Position numbers and translations under genes: made by a program
Part shown: positions 44,401 through 53,899 of the stretch, piece by piece
Position numbering within the stretch: position 1 is the stretch's first letter
How the letters are laid out: the number at the start of each line of letters is the position of its first letter
The notes under the pieces: model-generated
The model's input: the letters and a program-made list of their open reading frames with translations, nothing else
Database searches by the model: none
What the model was told of the DNA's origin: nothing
Assembly: GCA_019448385.1 (NCBI GenBank)
Contig: JAGTXO010000048.1
Location: 1-64,000 of the forward strand
From: Diacronema lutheri
Lineage: Eukaryota; Haptophyta; Pavlovophyceae; Pavlovales; Pavlovaceae
Direction: 5' to 3'
Length of the DNA stretch: 64,000 nucleotides

Positions 44401-44809
44401 CGAAAGCACATTCTGCACGTACATGAAGATCTGCGCGACGCCGCGTGCGCGCGCGCGCGCGGGCGGGCGGGCGACGTGCGCGCGTGTGACGCACGCGGGC
44501 AGCAGGAAGCAACTCAGGCCGCGCAGCTGCGCGCACCGCCATGAGCGTCAGCTGCCCGTTCGGATGCTCGGCGAGCGCGGCCGCGCACTTGCGGAACGCG
44601 TCAACGTCGGCGCGCGCGGGCGGCGCGCCACGGCCCGACGAGGCGGCGGCGAGGCGGCTCGCGCCGAGCGCAGCCGTTGGCAGCGCAAAGTCGTCCATGC
44701 CGTCGCGCGCCCCGCGCCCGCGCCGCCCGCGCGCCGCGGTCCAAAAAGCGCCGCCATCGACGAGCTTGGCGCACGAAAGCGCCAGCGTCGCGAGCAGCGC
44801 CGTGCGCAT
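40544..44809 (-). CDS. Lon-type AAA+ serine protease with two N-terminal PUB-like domains
   Basis: Exons 44809-44537, 44430-41554 and 41143-40544; introns of 106 and 410 bases, both phase 0; 1249 residues. The start ATG opens a signal-peptide-like leader (MRTALLATLALSCA, then KLVDGGAFWTAARGRRGRG). Residues about 65-185 and 190-310 match PUB domains: FMYVQNVLSAPSDPERRLVS with GVEAMMAAGF, and LRYVRAVKARPWETQHRLVP with ALEAMRALGF. An acidic Gly-rich linker follows. The AAA+ module has Walker A GPPGVGKTS, Walker B VILLDEIDK and sensor ATANDADG. The protease has the Ser/Lys dyad in PKDGPSAGVT and GGIREKVISAH. The usual Lon substrate-binding N-domain is not evident. The leader suggests the plastid or its surrounding compartment. 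The last intron is full of telomere-like repeats. Confidence 0.88.
41128..41425. repeat. Tandem 57-63-base repeats with TTAGGG and CAG tracts in the Lon intron
   Basis: Four copies start at 41128, 41191, 41248 and 41311. Each holds GCAGCCACGAGAGCGCCTGG (the start of the Lon exon and its acceptor, on the minus strand) followed by GTGTAGGGTGTGGGTG-type sequence and one to four TTAGGG units. A run of about twelve CAG units follows at 41387-41420. All periods are multiples of three, so the frame stays open across the array. Confidence 0.9.
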
Positions 44810-45194
44810 CGCACCTGCGCGTGCGCGGCGACGGTGCGCGTTCGCAAGGACCGAGTGCACGCAGCGCATGTCAGCTGGCGAGCGCGCGCACCGCTGCGAG
44901 CCGCACTGGAGCCGCGAGTTTGGCGACGGCCGGCCTGGCGCGCTCACCGTCCACCAGCGCAGCGCTGCGCTGGAGCGTTCAGTCACGAGCGCTGGAGCCA
45001 GTCTGAGGCAAGCGCAGTGGTGGCTCATCGCCGCCAGACTGGTTGATTCAGGGCGGGGGCCGGCCTTCCAGGAAGCGGCTCATCGCCTCGCGCGTGCCCT
45101 ACGCAGCACCGGCCGGACAGGCGCCCGTGCCGCCGCGCACGCGCGCAGGGGGCGCGAGCGGACGCCACGCCTGCCGTGCGCACCACGCCGCGCT

Positions 45195-46694
45195 TCACCA
45201 CGTCTCAAGCGCGCCGCGGATCGCGACCTCGGTGATCACCCACCGCTCGACGGAGGGGCGCGTGTCGAGCTGCTCCTCGGTGATGTCCGCGCCGGGCTCA
45301 GGCGGTGGCAGCTGCTGCTGCAGCGCGACCATGTAGTACACCGCCCGGATGTCATCCTCCGCACCCTCCATGATCTTGCCGCGCGCGTCGCGCACGCAGT
45401 TCACTTGCTGCGTCTGGAACTGCACGATCGCCGTCGGCTCCTCCTGCACGAGCCGGAACCCGACGAGCTCAACGCCACTCAGGTCGAGGATCCTGCGATC
45501 CATGAAGAGCTGCTGCGCGATGCGCGCCTGCACGTTGGAGTGCAACGACGCGTATGCCTGGTCGACGCAGATGGCGCGCAGCTCGGGTAGGTTTCCCGCC
45601 AAATAGGCTTTGATCAGCCGCGGGAGGAGGGCCACCTCCATATGCTCCACGAAGAGACCGGGTCGGAACGCGTCGTCGCGCTCCTTGAGCAGGGCGAGCG
45701 CCTCGGCGTTCTCGTTCTCGCCAAAGACGCGGTCGGACACCGTCGAGCCCACCGACGTCGCGCCCGAGAAGAGGCCGCGGAAGGCGCCGAGCACGCCGCC
45801 GAGGAGGGGCGAATCCTGCGCCTTGTTGAACGCCTGCTCCCACATGGACGGCGGCTTGATCACGACGGCGGTCTCGTCCGTGTTGTCAGCGCCCGGCGCT
45901 CGCTGCGCGCCCGCGCCGCCGGACGCCGGCGTGTCCCCCAGCAGCGCGCGCAGCCACGCGAACGCGCCGCCGGCCGATGCGCCCGCCTCGTCCCGCTGCG
46001 CGCCCTTGGCGTGCTGCTGCTGCTGCTGCGCGCGCGCGCGAGGCGAGGCGCCGCGGCGTTGGCGCAACGGGTGGAGCGCGCGCACGGTGAGCGACCCTCG
46101 ACGCCGGCGCGCGCCTGCCACGCCACGCGCGCGCTCACGGACGCGTCGCGCGCGTCACCTCAGCTGCACGCGCGCTCTCGCCGCCGGCGCCCGCTGCGCC
46201 CGCGCCCGGCGATGTCCCGCTCGCCGAGGCGGCGGCGCTGCGCGTGGCCTCGGCAGCTGAGGCTCGTGCCTCGTCAGCCCATTTGAACGCGCCCTTCACC
46301 TCCTCCTTTTCCGCAACGCTCTGCTTGAGGTCCGCCACCTACGGTCCGTGGCGACGGCGAGCCGCGATCAGCGCATGTGCGAAATGCAGCGCGCACCGGG
46401 CGCGCGCGCGGGGCGCGCGCGCGCACGCACCTTGCTCTTCGCCTCGCTCGCTAGCTCGCCCGCCTTGGCCCCCGCCTGCTTGAGCGCCTCGGTCGCAGAC
46501 TTGGCCGTCTCCCTTGCGCTCTTGATCGCATCGTGCTGCCCAAACTCCTTGAGCGACTTTTGCAGCTCCGCGTTCTTGGAGAGCTCCTCCCCCACCTTTT
46601 TGCGCAGATCGGCCAAGAAGCCCATGCTGCGCGCGCGCAGCGCCGCCGGCGCTCGCGCTTGCCGGCCGGCGCTCGCGACCGCCAAGCGTAGCAT
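45195..46694 (-). CDS. TIM44: Mitochondrial import motor subunit TIM44
   Basis: Exons 46694-46431, 46338-46159 and 46025-45195; introns of 92 and 133 bases, both phase 0; 424 residues. The first 30 residues are basic and amphipathic without acids (MLRLAVASAGRQAR, ALRARS), a mitochondrial presequence. A helical N-domain follows (FLADLRKKVGEELSKNAEL, KEFGQHDAIKSARETAKSA). The C-terminal Tim44/MBA1-like domain covers about residues 215-424 (VFGENENAEALALLKERDD, FVEHMEVALLPRLIKAYLAG, ITEEQLDTRPSVERWVITEV). TIM44 tethers mtHsp70 to the TIM23 channel on the matrix side. The third exon begins in a CAG run, so several neighbouring acceptors could add or drop a Gln. Confidence 0.9.
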
Positions 46695-46871
46695 CTCGTG
46701 GGCCACGCGGATTCTGACGGCCAGTCTGTGAAAAAAAGCATGGCGCCCCTCTGGCTCAGGCGGTGGCGCGACACGTCGTCGTGATACCATGCCGTCCTCA
46801 CGATCTCAGACTGCACGTTCGTACAAGGCATGCTACAAGTTCCAAGGCGTCAAAAAGAAGAAGAGAGGAGC

Positions 46872-48767
46872 TCAGGCGTGCAGCACGTCCGCCTCTTCGA
46901 GCCCCTTGAGCGCTGGCGCCGAATCGGCGCCAGCTTCGGCGGCCACCACGGAGCTGACGTGCTTGCTGCTGTTGCCGCGCATCCAGCCGGGTAGGCCAAA
47001 TTTGGCGTCCGTTTCGAAGCGCCTTGTGCGCGGCCGCTCGCCGCCGGCGCCGCCCGGCTCGGTTGGCTTGAGCGGCGTCGTGCGCGGCCGCTCGCCGCCG
47101 GCGCCGTCCGGCTCGGTTGGCTTGAGCGGCGGCGAGCGCGCGGAGGGCGACAAGGTGGGGCGCTCGTCGGCCGTGGGCGTGCTACCGTCCGACTCGTCGC
47201 CATCGTCGCCATCGTCTTCGCTCAGGTTGCGCCGCTGCGCGCTGGTACGCAGCAGTGCCGCCATCTCGTGCAGCTCCTTGCGCATGTCCTCCACCTCGTG
47301 CCGGCGGACCGCCTGCCGCGCCTGCGCGCGGTTGAGCGTCGTAAGCGCCACGGACGAGTTGGCCTGCAGTTCAAAGATGGATGGGCGTCGCTTGGTGTAG
47401 CACAGGTCGCTCGCGCCAGCGGACGGGCGGCTCTCGAGCGGCGCGCCGGGCGCGCGCACGCCGGGCACGTGGATCTGCCGCTCGGACGGCGGGCGGCTGT
47501 GCGCGCCTTCCCGCCGCGCAACGTGGTGAACTGTTTTGCGCTGGTCGGTGCCGTTGGTGGCAAGCGCGATCTCGGCCGCGCGCATCGACATGCGCCGCAG
47601 CAGCTCGGTGTCAAACTGCGTGCTCGCCGCGGTGGCCGCGGTGGCGGTGGCCGTCGCCCCACCGTCCGCGAGCAGGTTGCGCGACGACGCGGGCATGCTG
47701 TCGCGCTTGTCGGGCGCGTTGGCGTACCCCGAGTCCTCGGCGAGCGAGAACCCATCGCTCCCGTCCTCAAAGCCGGACGGGCCGGCGATGAGCAGCAGGA
47801 TGCCGCAGAGGAGCGAGACGAATGTCGCGCACATGCCGAGCCACGACGAGACTTCATCGTACTCGAGCAGCACGACCATCCCCATGCTCGCGGAGAGGAC
47901 GACGTTTCCGACGGTGTTCATCGGAACGAAGACCATCACGTCCGTGCGCGCGCACCCGTAGATCATCGCCATGCGCATCGAGACGAGGAAGAAGAGGTTG
48001 AAGAAGATCGCCACCCAGAATGTCGAATCGGACGCCACGCGCGCCAGCCCGACCGTGAGCGACGCGGACCACGCCTTGGTGGAGAGGTCCATGAATGCGG
48101 ATGACGTGGCCGCGATGTTGTTCACCGCAAACGCGAGCGCAAACGCGCGTGTCTTTGGCGGCATCGTCACGAGGCGCGACCACCACGGCGACGAGGGCGA
48201 GCGCGCCAGGCCCGGCTCGTCCGCGGCCGAGCGGCCGCTCATCGTGAGCGCCTTGGCGCAGCCGAGCGAGGCGAGGAAGAGGACAAACATGGCGGCGAGG
48301 AATGTGATGGCCTCGGGCCGCTGCAGGCTGTCAAAGAGCTCGTCGCGCGTGACCACGTGGGCCGCCGCGCCCTGAAAGATGGCAAAGCAGATCACGCCTG
48401 CGATCGTGATGACCGTACCCAAATAGTCCTCGCGCACGAGGTCGCGCAGCCCAAAGGCATGCGAGAATAGCGCGTTCGCCGGCAGCGTCGAGCCCGCGCG
48501 CACCACCACCACGAGCGAGACAGGGCCAAAGAAGAGCCCAACCAGCGAGGCGATCCCAAAGAACGACGAGCCAACCGCGCCGAGCAGGTGCAGACGCCGA
48601 GACGCGCTCGTGTGCTCACCGCCGTGCAGCGCGCGCTGCTTGTCCGCGTACGAGAGCACGCAGCCAAAGAAGCCGATCCCCGTGCCCGCGACTGCCGACG
48701 CGAGGACGCAGACGGCCGTCGTCGCTTGCGGATCGTCCAGGTCGATCTCGGAGAAGACGCCCGACAT
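46872..48767 (-). CDS. NIPA-type magnesium transporter-like membrane protein
   Basis: 631 residues, no intron. Start chosen at ATG 48767 (MSGVFSEIDLDD), since the upstream frame is promoter-like. Nine hydrophobic helices cover residues 17-330, among them VCVLASAVAGTGIGFFGCVL, GSSFFGIASLVGLFFGPVSL, DYLGTVITIAGVICFAIFQG and FWVAIFFNLFFLVSMRMAMI. The fold order matches NIPA/DUF803 members of the drug/metabolite transporter superfamily, which move magnesium at the plasma membrane or endosomes. The substrate is inferred. The 300-residue cytoplasmic tail is disordered and includes two copies of a 16-residue PLKPTEP-GAGGERPRT repeat encoded by a 48-base duplication. Confidence 0.72.
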   Translation of the reverse strand: MSGVFSEIDLDDPQATTAVCVLASAVAGTGIGFFGCVLSYADKQRALHGGEHTSASRRLHLLGAVGSSFFGIASLVGLFFGPVSLVVVVRAGSTLPANALFSHAFGLRDLVREDYLGTVITIAGVICFAIFQGAAAHVVTRDELFDSLQRPEAITFLAAMFVLFLASLGCAKALTMSGRSAADEPGLARSPSSPWWSRLVTMPPKTRAFALAFAVNNIAATSSAFMDLSTKAWSASLTVGLARVASDSTFWVAIFFNLFFLVSMRMAMIYGCARTDVMVFVPMNTVGNVVLSASMGMVVLLEYDEVSSWLGMCATFVSLLCGILLLIAGPSGFEDGSDGFSLAEDSGYANAPDKRDSMPASSRNLLADGGATATATAATAASTQFDTELLRRMSMRAAEIALATNGTDQRKTVHHVARREGAHSRPPSERQIHVPGVRAPGAPLESRPSAGASDLCYTKRRPSIFELQANSSVALTTLNRAQARQAVRRHEVEDMRKELHEMAALLRTSAQRRNLSEDDGDDGDESDGSTPTADERPTLSPSARSPPLKPTEPDGAGGERPRTTPLKPTEPGGAGGERPRTRRFETDAKFGLPGWMRGNSSKHVSSVVAAEAGADSAPALKGLEEADVLHA

Positions 48768-48796
48768 CCCACGTCGGGCGGCTGGCGTGCGAGACC

Positions 48797-48868
48797 CCCC
48801 TCGTGCTTCCTCTCGCGGATACCACAGGCAGCCCACGTCCCACGCCCCCTCGCGCTTCCTCTCGCGGA
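48797..48868. promoter_or_regulatory. Direct repeat upstream of the NIPA-like gene
   Basis: CCCCTCG(T/C)GCTTCCTCTCGC plus GGA occurs at 48797-48819 and 48846-48868, period 49, with one difference. It lies 30-100 bases upstream of the ATG on the minus strand and is a candidate promoter element. From there to 49034 I see no other structure, and the GC content falls near 48890-48930. Confidence 0.45.
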
Positions 48869-49034
48869 ACTTTCGTCAGTCGTAAAAGCCGAATAGGACA
48901 AGTAAACTGTTAAGACCTTAAACCTCCCTCCATCGGCGAACGCCGTCTACGACCGCGTTACCCGCAGCCACAAATGGCCGTCGAACGACGAACGCCCGTC
49001 GGCCGCGTGGGCGTCGCGACCGGCCTACGCGGGC

Positions 49035-49640
49035 TCACGAATCACGGCCTGACCGCTGTTGCGCGGACGACGCGGCGCGCGTGCCAAGCAGCTCTTGCCC
49101 CGCGTTCGAGAGCACGCCCACGCCGACGACGCCCGCAACGGCGAGCGCGGCTCCGCGACCGGCACAGAACGGCTCGAGTCGCGGGCGCGCGAGCTCGTGC
49201 CAGATGGTCGCGGCTGATGCGCCGACGAGCGCGCCCACCGCCACCTGCGCCGGCGTGTGGAAGCCTGCGGCGACGCGGTGTCGCGCCGCGCATGCCGCGA
49301 GCGCGACGAGCGCGGCGGCGGACGGTAGGCCGTACGCGGGCGGATGGCGGAGGAGCGCAAGCGCGATGAAGGCGGCAAAGAAGAAGAGCGACGAGGCGTG
49401 GCTGCTCGGCATGCCTGGGTCGTGCAGCGCCGAGCCGGAAGGCCGCGCCTGCGCGATCAGGCGCTTGAGCAACTTGTTGCCGAGCGCGTTGCCGACTGCG
49501 CCCGCAACGCAGAAGGTGACGCGCGCATCGTCGCGCGCAACGAGCGCGCAGAAGGCGGCGAGTGAGACCACGTAGCGCGTCTGTGCGAGCCACAGCCGCC
49601 ACCACCACGGCCGCGTCGTTGCACTTGCGGCTTGGGTCAT
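49035..49640 (-). CDS. PAP2-family lipid phosphatase
   Basis: 201 residues, single exon. The three PAP2 signature segments are present: KRLIAQARP (KxxxxxxRP), MPSSHASSLFFF (PSGH-like, with PSSH) and RHRVAAGFHTPAQVAVGALV (SRxxxxxHxxxD-like, with Gln for Asp). Five or six membrane helices surround them (VVSLAAFCALVA, FFAAFIALALL, ALVALAACAA, ALAVAGVVGVGVL). This resembles the short plastid lipid phosphate phosphatases and dolichyl-diphosphatases, which remove phosphate from phosphatidate or prenyl diphosphates. Which substrate applies is not shown. It is divergent from the kinesin gene, with start codons about 76 bases apart. Confidence 0.8.
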   Translation of the reverse strand: MTQAASATTRPWWWRLWLAQTRYVVSLAAFCALVARDDARVTFCVAGAVGNALGNKLLKRLIAQARPSGSALHDPGMPSSHASSLFFFAAFIALALLRHPPAYGLPSAAALVALAACAARHRVAAGFHTPAQVAVGALVGASAATIWHELARPRLEPFCAGRGAALAVAGVVGVGVLSNAGQELLGTRAASSAQQRSGRDS

Positions 49641-49715
49641 CTCACGATGGCGCCATCGTGGTTGGCGGTTTCACGTTTCGGAAACTTTGGGAAGTACTCC
49701 CCAAAGTGGTTGGCC
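49641..49715. promoter_or_regulatory. Short divergent promoter with palindromes (PAP2 / kinesin)
   Basis: Only about 75 bases separate the two opposite start codons. ACGATGGCGCCATCGT (49644-49659) is a perfect 16-base palindrome. CTTTGGGAAGTACTCCCCAA (about 49685-49704) is nearly palindromic. If the kinesin starts at the earlier in-frame ATG (49647) the gap is almost nil. Confidence 0.5.
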
Positions 49716-52484
49716 ATGAAGCGGGCCTCGACGCCGAAGTCGGCGCGAGGGGAGGCAAAGCGGCCGCCCACGCCGCCGCGTCCGAGCTCGGCGACGGCGC
49801 CCGCGCCGTCGTCGACGAGCAAGGGCAACCTCTCCGCGCGCAACGGCGTCCAGCCCGCGCCGCCGCGTTCTGCCACACCGACGTCCGCGTCGACCAGCAA
49901 GCGATTCCCGTCGCGCGCGCCCGCGCCGCCGCCGTCCAACGCGAGCACGGGCTCGAGGTCGCCAGCGCCGTCGCGAGGCAAGGCGACCTTGCGCGACGAT
50001 GATGGCGACGCCGACGACTCGGTCTTCGCACAGGCCGAGCGCGTGCGCGTCTTCCTGCGCGTGCGCGAGCCTCTCGACGAGGGGCCGAGGTGGGCGCGCG
50101 GCGCGCGCGCGAGCGCGCCGGCCGGCGCTTGCGGCATGCGCGCGCGCGCTGCGGCGCTCACGCGGCTGTATCTGATTGCGCCGTTGCGCCGCGTTGCGCG
50201 CCGCGCGCCTGCGCCGGCCGCCCGGCCGCGCAGCATCGTCGAGGTGGACGAGGGCAGCGGGGAGGCGTGGGCACTCGACCTGGCGGGTAACAAGGAGGGC
50301 ACGGTCGCGACGCTCGACGGCGTCTTCCCGCACACGGCCGGCCGCGCGCTCGACGCTGCGCTCCAGGCGCGCGCCGTCGACGCATTGGTCGACGGCTGTC
50401 TCGGGAGCGCGAACGGTTCTGTGGGCGCGTTGGTCTGCTACGGGCAGGACGTGTCGCACACGGCTGCGACGGTCTTCGGCAGCGCGCACTCGGGGCCGGG
50501 CCTCGCGCAGCGCGCGCTCGAGCAGGCGGGCAAGTATGGCCCCACGCCCGAGGTGTCCATCTGCCTGTGCTACCTCGAGACCATTTACGACCTGCTCCAG
50601 CCGGCAACCGAGCTCGTGCTCGCTGAGACGCGAGCAGGCGTGCGGCTCGCGGGCGCCTCCTTTCAAAAGGTGCGGCCGGGCGGCACGGCGCTCGACGGGC
50701 TGCTGCGCGACGCGTTCGGCAAGCGCGAGCGCATCGTCGCGGGCATCGCCACCTCCCTCCGCGCGCTGTGCCACACGATCGTCTCGATCCGGCTGCCCAC
50801 CGCGCCAGAGTCAATGTTGCTCGTCGCGCAGCTCGCGCCGCCGCCGCTCGTGCGCGTGTCGGGCGTGGCGGGGCTGGCGATCGAGGAGTACTGCTCACTC
50901 AACACGTCGCTCAAGGCGTTCGAACGGTGCATCGCCGCGATGGCCAAGCGGAAGGTCGGACGGCCGCCGCTGCGCGAGTCGAAGCTCACACGCCTCCTCT
51001 CGCCGGCGCTCGGCGCGGAGGGCGGGCGTGTAAGCCTTGTCGTCTGCGTCTCACCCGACCGCTCGGACCAGCAGGAGACGGCGGCGGCGCTCGAGTTTGC
51101 CGCGCTCGCCGCGCGCGCGCGCATCAAGCCCGACGGCGCCACGCCCTCCGACCCGAAGGCGCTCGCCGCGAAGCTGCAAGCAGACCTCGCGGGCGTCGAC
51201 GGCCCGTCCGCCGAGCTCGAGCGCGAGATGGAGTCGCAGCTCACGCTGCCGGAGGACGCGCTCGACAAGCTGCGCGCGCACGTGCGCGACGCGGAGGCCG
51301 CGCGCACGCGCGAGCAGAAGGCCGCCGCCGAGGCCGCCGACGAGCTCGCGGCCGCGGAGCGCGGCGTCACGTCGAGCCGGGCGGACGCGCGCGCGGAGCT
51401 CGACGCCGTGCGCGCGCAGGTGGACGAGCTCGGGCGGCAGATTCGCGGCGTGCAGTCCGGCGCAGGGATGGAGCAGGCGATGGCCACGCTCCGCGCGTCC
51501 GCCAAGGCCGAGTCGGACTCGCTACGCAAGGAGCTCGCCGCGACGCGCCAGAGGGTGGGTGAGGCGAAGGCGACGGCGAGCAGCCTCGCATCCCAGGGCG
51601 CGCAAATGGCCGCGGTGCTGCCCGACGTCGCGGCGCGGCTGACGGCGCTGGGCGCGGGGTACGCGAAGGACGGGCTGATCAAGGAGGCGCTCCTCCTCTT
51701 CATGAACGCCATCACCATCGTCGAGTCGGTGTGCGGCCCCGAGGACGAGCGCGTCGTGCTGCCGCTCGTCAACCTCGCCGAGCTGTACGTCGCGCAGAAG
51801 CGCGACGACGACGCGGTCGCTCTGTACAAGCGCGCGTATGCGGTGGACAAGCAGGCGCTCGGGCCCGACCACGCGCGCGTCGGCCGCCACCTCCTCGCCC
51901 TCGGCAGCGCGTACAACCGGCAGGGCAAGGGCGAGGCCGCCGCGCTGACGCTCGAGGAGGCACGCGCTGTTCTCACCTTCGCCCTCGGCGAGCACCACGA
52001 GGACGTGCAGCTCGCGCGCGACCGGATCAAGAAGCTCGCGGTGATTGACGTGGACGTGGGCAAACGCACCGACGGCTCCGCCTCCGCGCGCGGCTCCGCC
52101 TTCGTCTCGCGGATGGAGGCACGCCTCGCCGCGTCGGGCAAGTCGGCACTGCGCGAGTCGGACGACCTCGCGCGCGAGCTGGCGGAGCGCGAGGAGCGCG
52201 CGCAGGCGAACCGCGACGCGATGCTCACGGCGCGCGCGCTCCGCTCGTCGTCGCACAATCAGAAGGTCTCAAACGTCGCCATGTCGCGCGGCTATATGTC
52301 GGCGCGCGGGCCGGCGCGCGGCGGCGCGGCGGGCGGCGCCGGCGGCGCGGACGGCGACGACGACGGCGACGGTGTCGGTGGGAGCAAGCCGTCGCATGAG
52401 GCGTCGGCGCTCATGGAGCAGAAGCGCGACATCTTTGAGAGGAAAATGCGCTCGCGCGCCGCCGCCGCCGCCGAGCCCAACACC

Positions 52485-52518
<34 letters not shown>

Positions 52519-53856
52519 GCGGCGGCGGCGGCCTGCGCGACATGCACAGCGACGAGGAGGCGGACGCGCTCGCCGACGCCGAGTCGCGCATGGCGGAGAT
52601 CCTCGCGGCGACGATCAAGAAGGCCGTGCGGCGCGAGGCGTGGGCCGAGGTGGTGGACGGCGCGGAGCACATCGCGCGCATCGTCCAGGGCGCGCGCAAC
52701 GCCAAGCCCGCCTTCGCCGCCGCCGCGCTGCGCGTGCTCACCAACGGGCTGCGCGCGGGCGGACTCGACGACTCGCGCAGCAAGGCGACACTCGCCGTGC
52801 TCATGGTCTTGGAGTGGTGCGTGCCGACGGTGGACGCCATCTTCCGGCAGCTCCTCGCGGCGGAGCGCTGGACGCGCCGCCTCGCCGATCTTGCGCGCAA
52901 GGACTCGACCGACAAAGCGCTCGTGCGCAACACGGTCTTCCAGCTCATCTCCAACTGGGCCGACTGGTACGCGCACGAGCCCGCCTGCGCCGGCTTTGTC
53001 GAGGCGTACGACACCCTCGACCGCGAGGGCTTCCGCATGCCGCGACCCGCGCCGCGCGATGGCGTCGGCGCCGACGGCGCCGACGGCGCCGGCCGCGACG
53101 GCGCGTCTGCCGCGCTCGGCGGCGGCGGCGGCGGCGGCGCGGCCAACGGCGGCGGCGGCGCGGCGGGCGCGTCGGACGCGAAGCTCAAGCAGGAGGTGGC
53201 AGTGATGCGCGAGGACCTGGACAAGCTTGCGCACTGCCTCGGCCTGTCGGACGATGGCACGCTCGGCTCGACCGATCTGGCCGAGGCGACGCAGGCCGCG
53301 CAGGACTGCCGTGGCTGGATGAAGCGGCTCGATGTCTTCCTCGGCACGCAGGGCGGCGGCTCGACCGCGCGCACGGCAGGCGCGTCCGCCTCGATGGTCT
53401 CGCGCTCAATGCGACCGCAACTTCAGTCGCTGCACGGCGAGATGCGCGAGTTGGTGCAGCGGTGGGAGGTTGTTGCACCTATCGAGAAGAAGCAGTCGCG
53501 CACACGCATTGCCCTCCGGCAGGGCGCGCCCGTGCCCGCCTTCACGCCGCGCGGCTCCGTCGCCAACGGCGTCTCCAACGGCGTGCGCGGTGGCGGCGAC
53601 GGTGGCGGCGGCGACTACGCGGGCAGCACGCCGCGAACACGCCAGCTCTTCATGCTGAACAACCCAAAGCTGCTCCACGCACAGGGGCCGCTCGCCAGCC
53701 TCGCCTCAGGCTTCACGCCGCGCGCCGGCCGCGGCGGCCCAATGACCGATCGATCGGGCGCACGACCGGCTCACTACGGCGGTGGCGCGCGCGACGGCCG
53801 CCGGTCGGCCAACGATTCGTCCGCCGTGCCTGAGTCGCCGAGGCGCCGCGGGGTGC

Positions 53857-53899
<43 letters not shown>

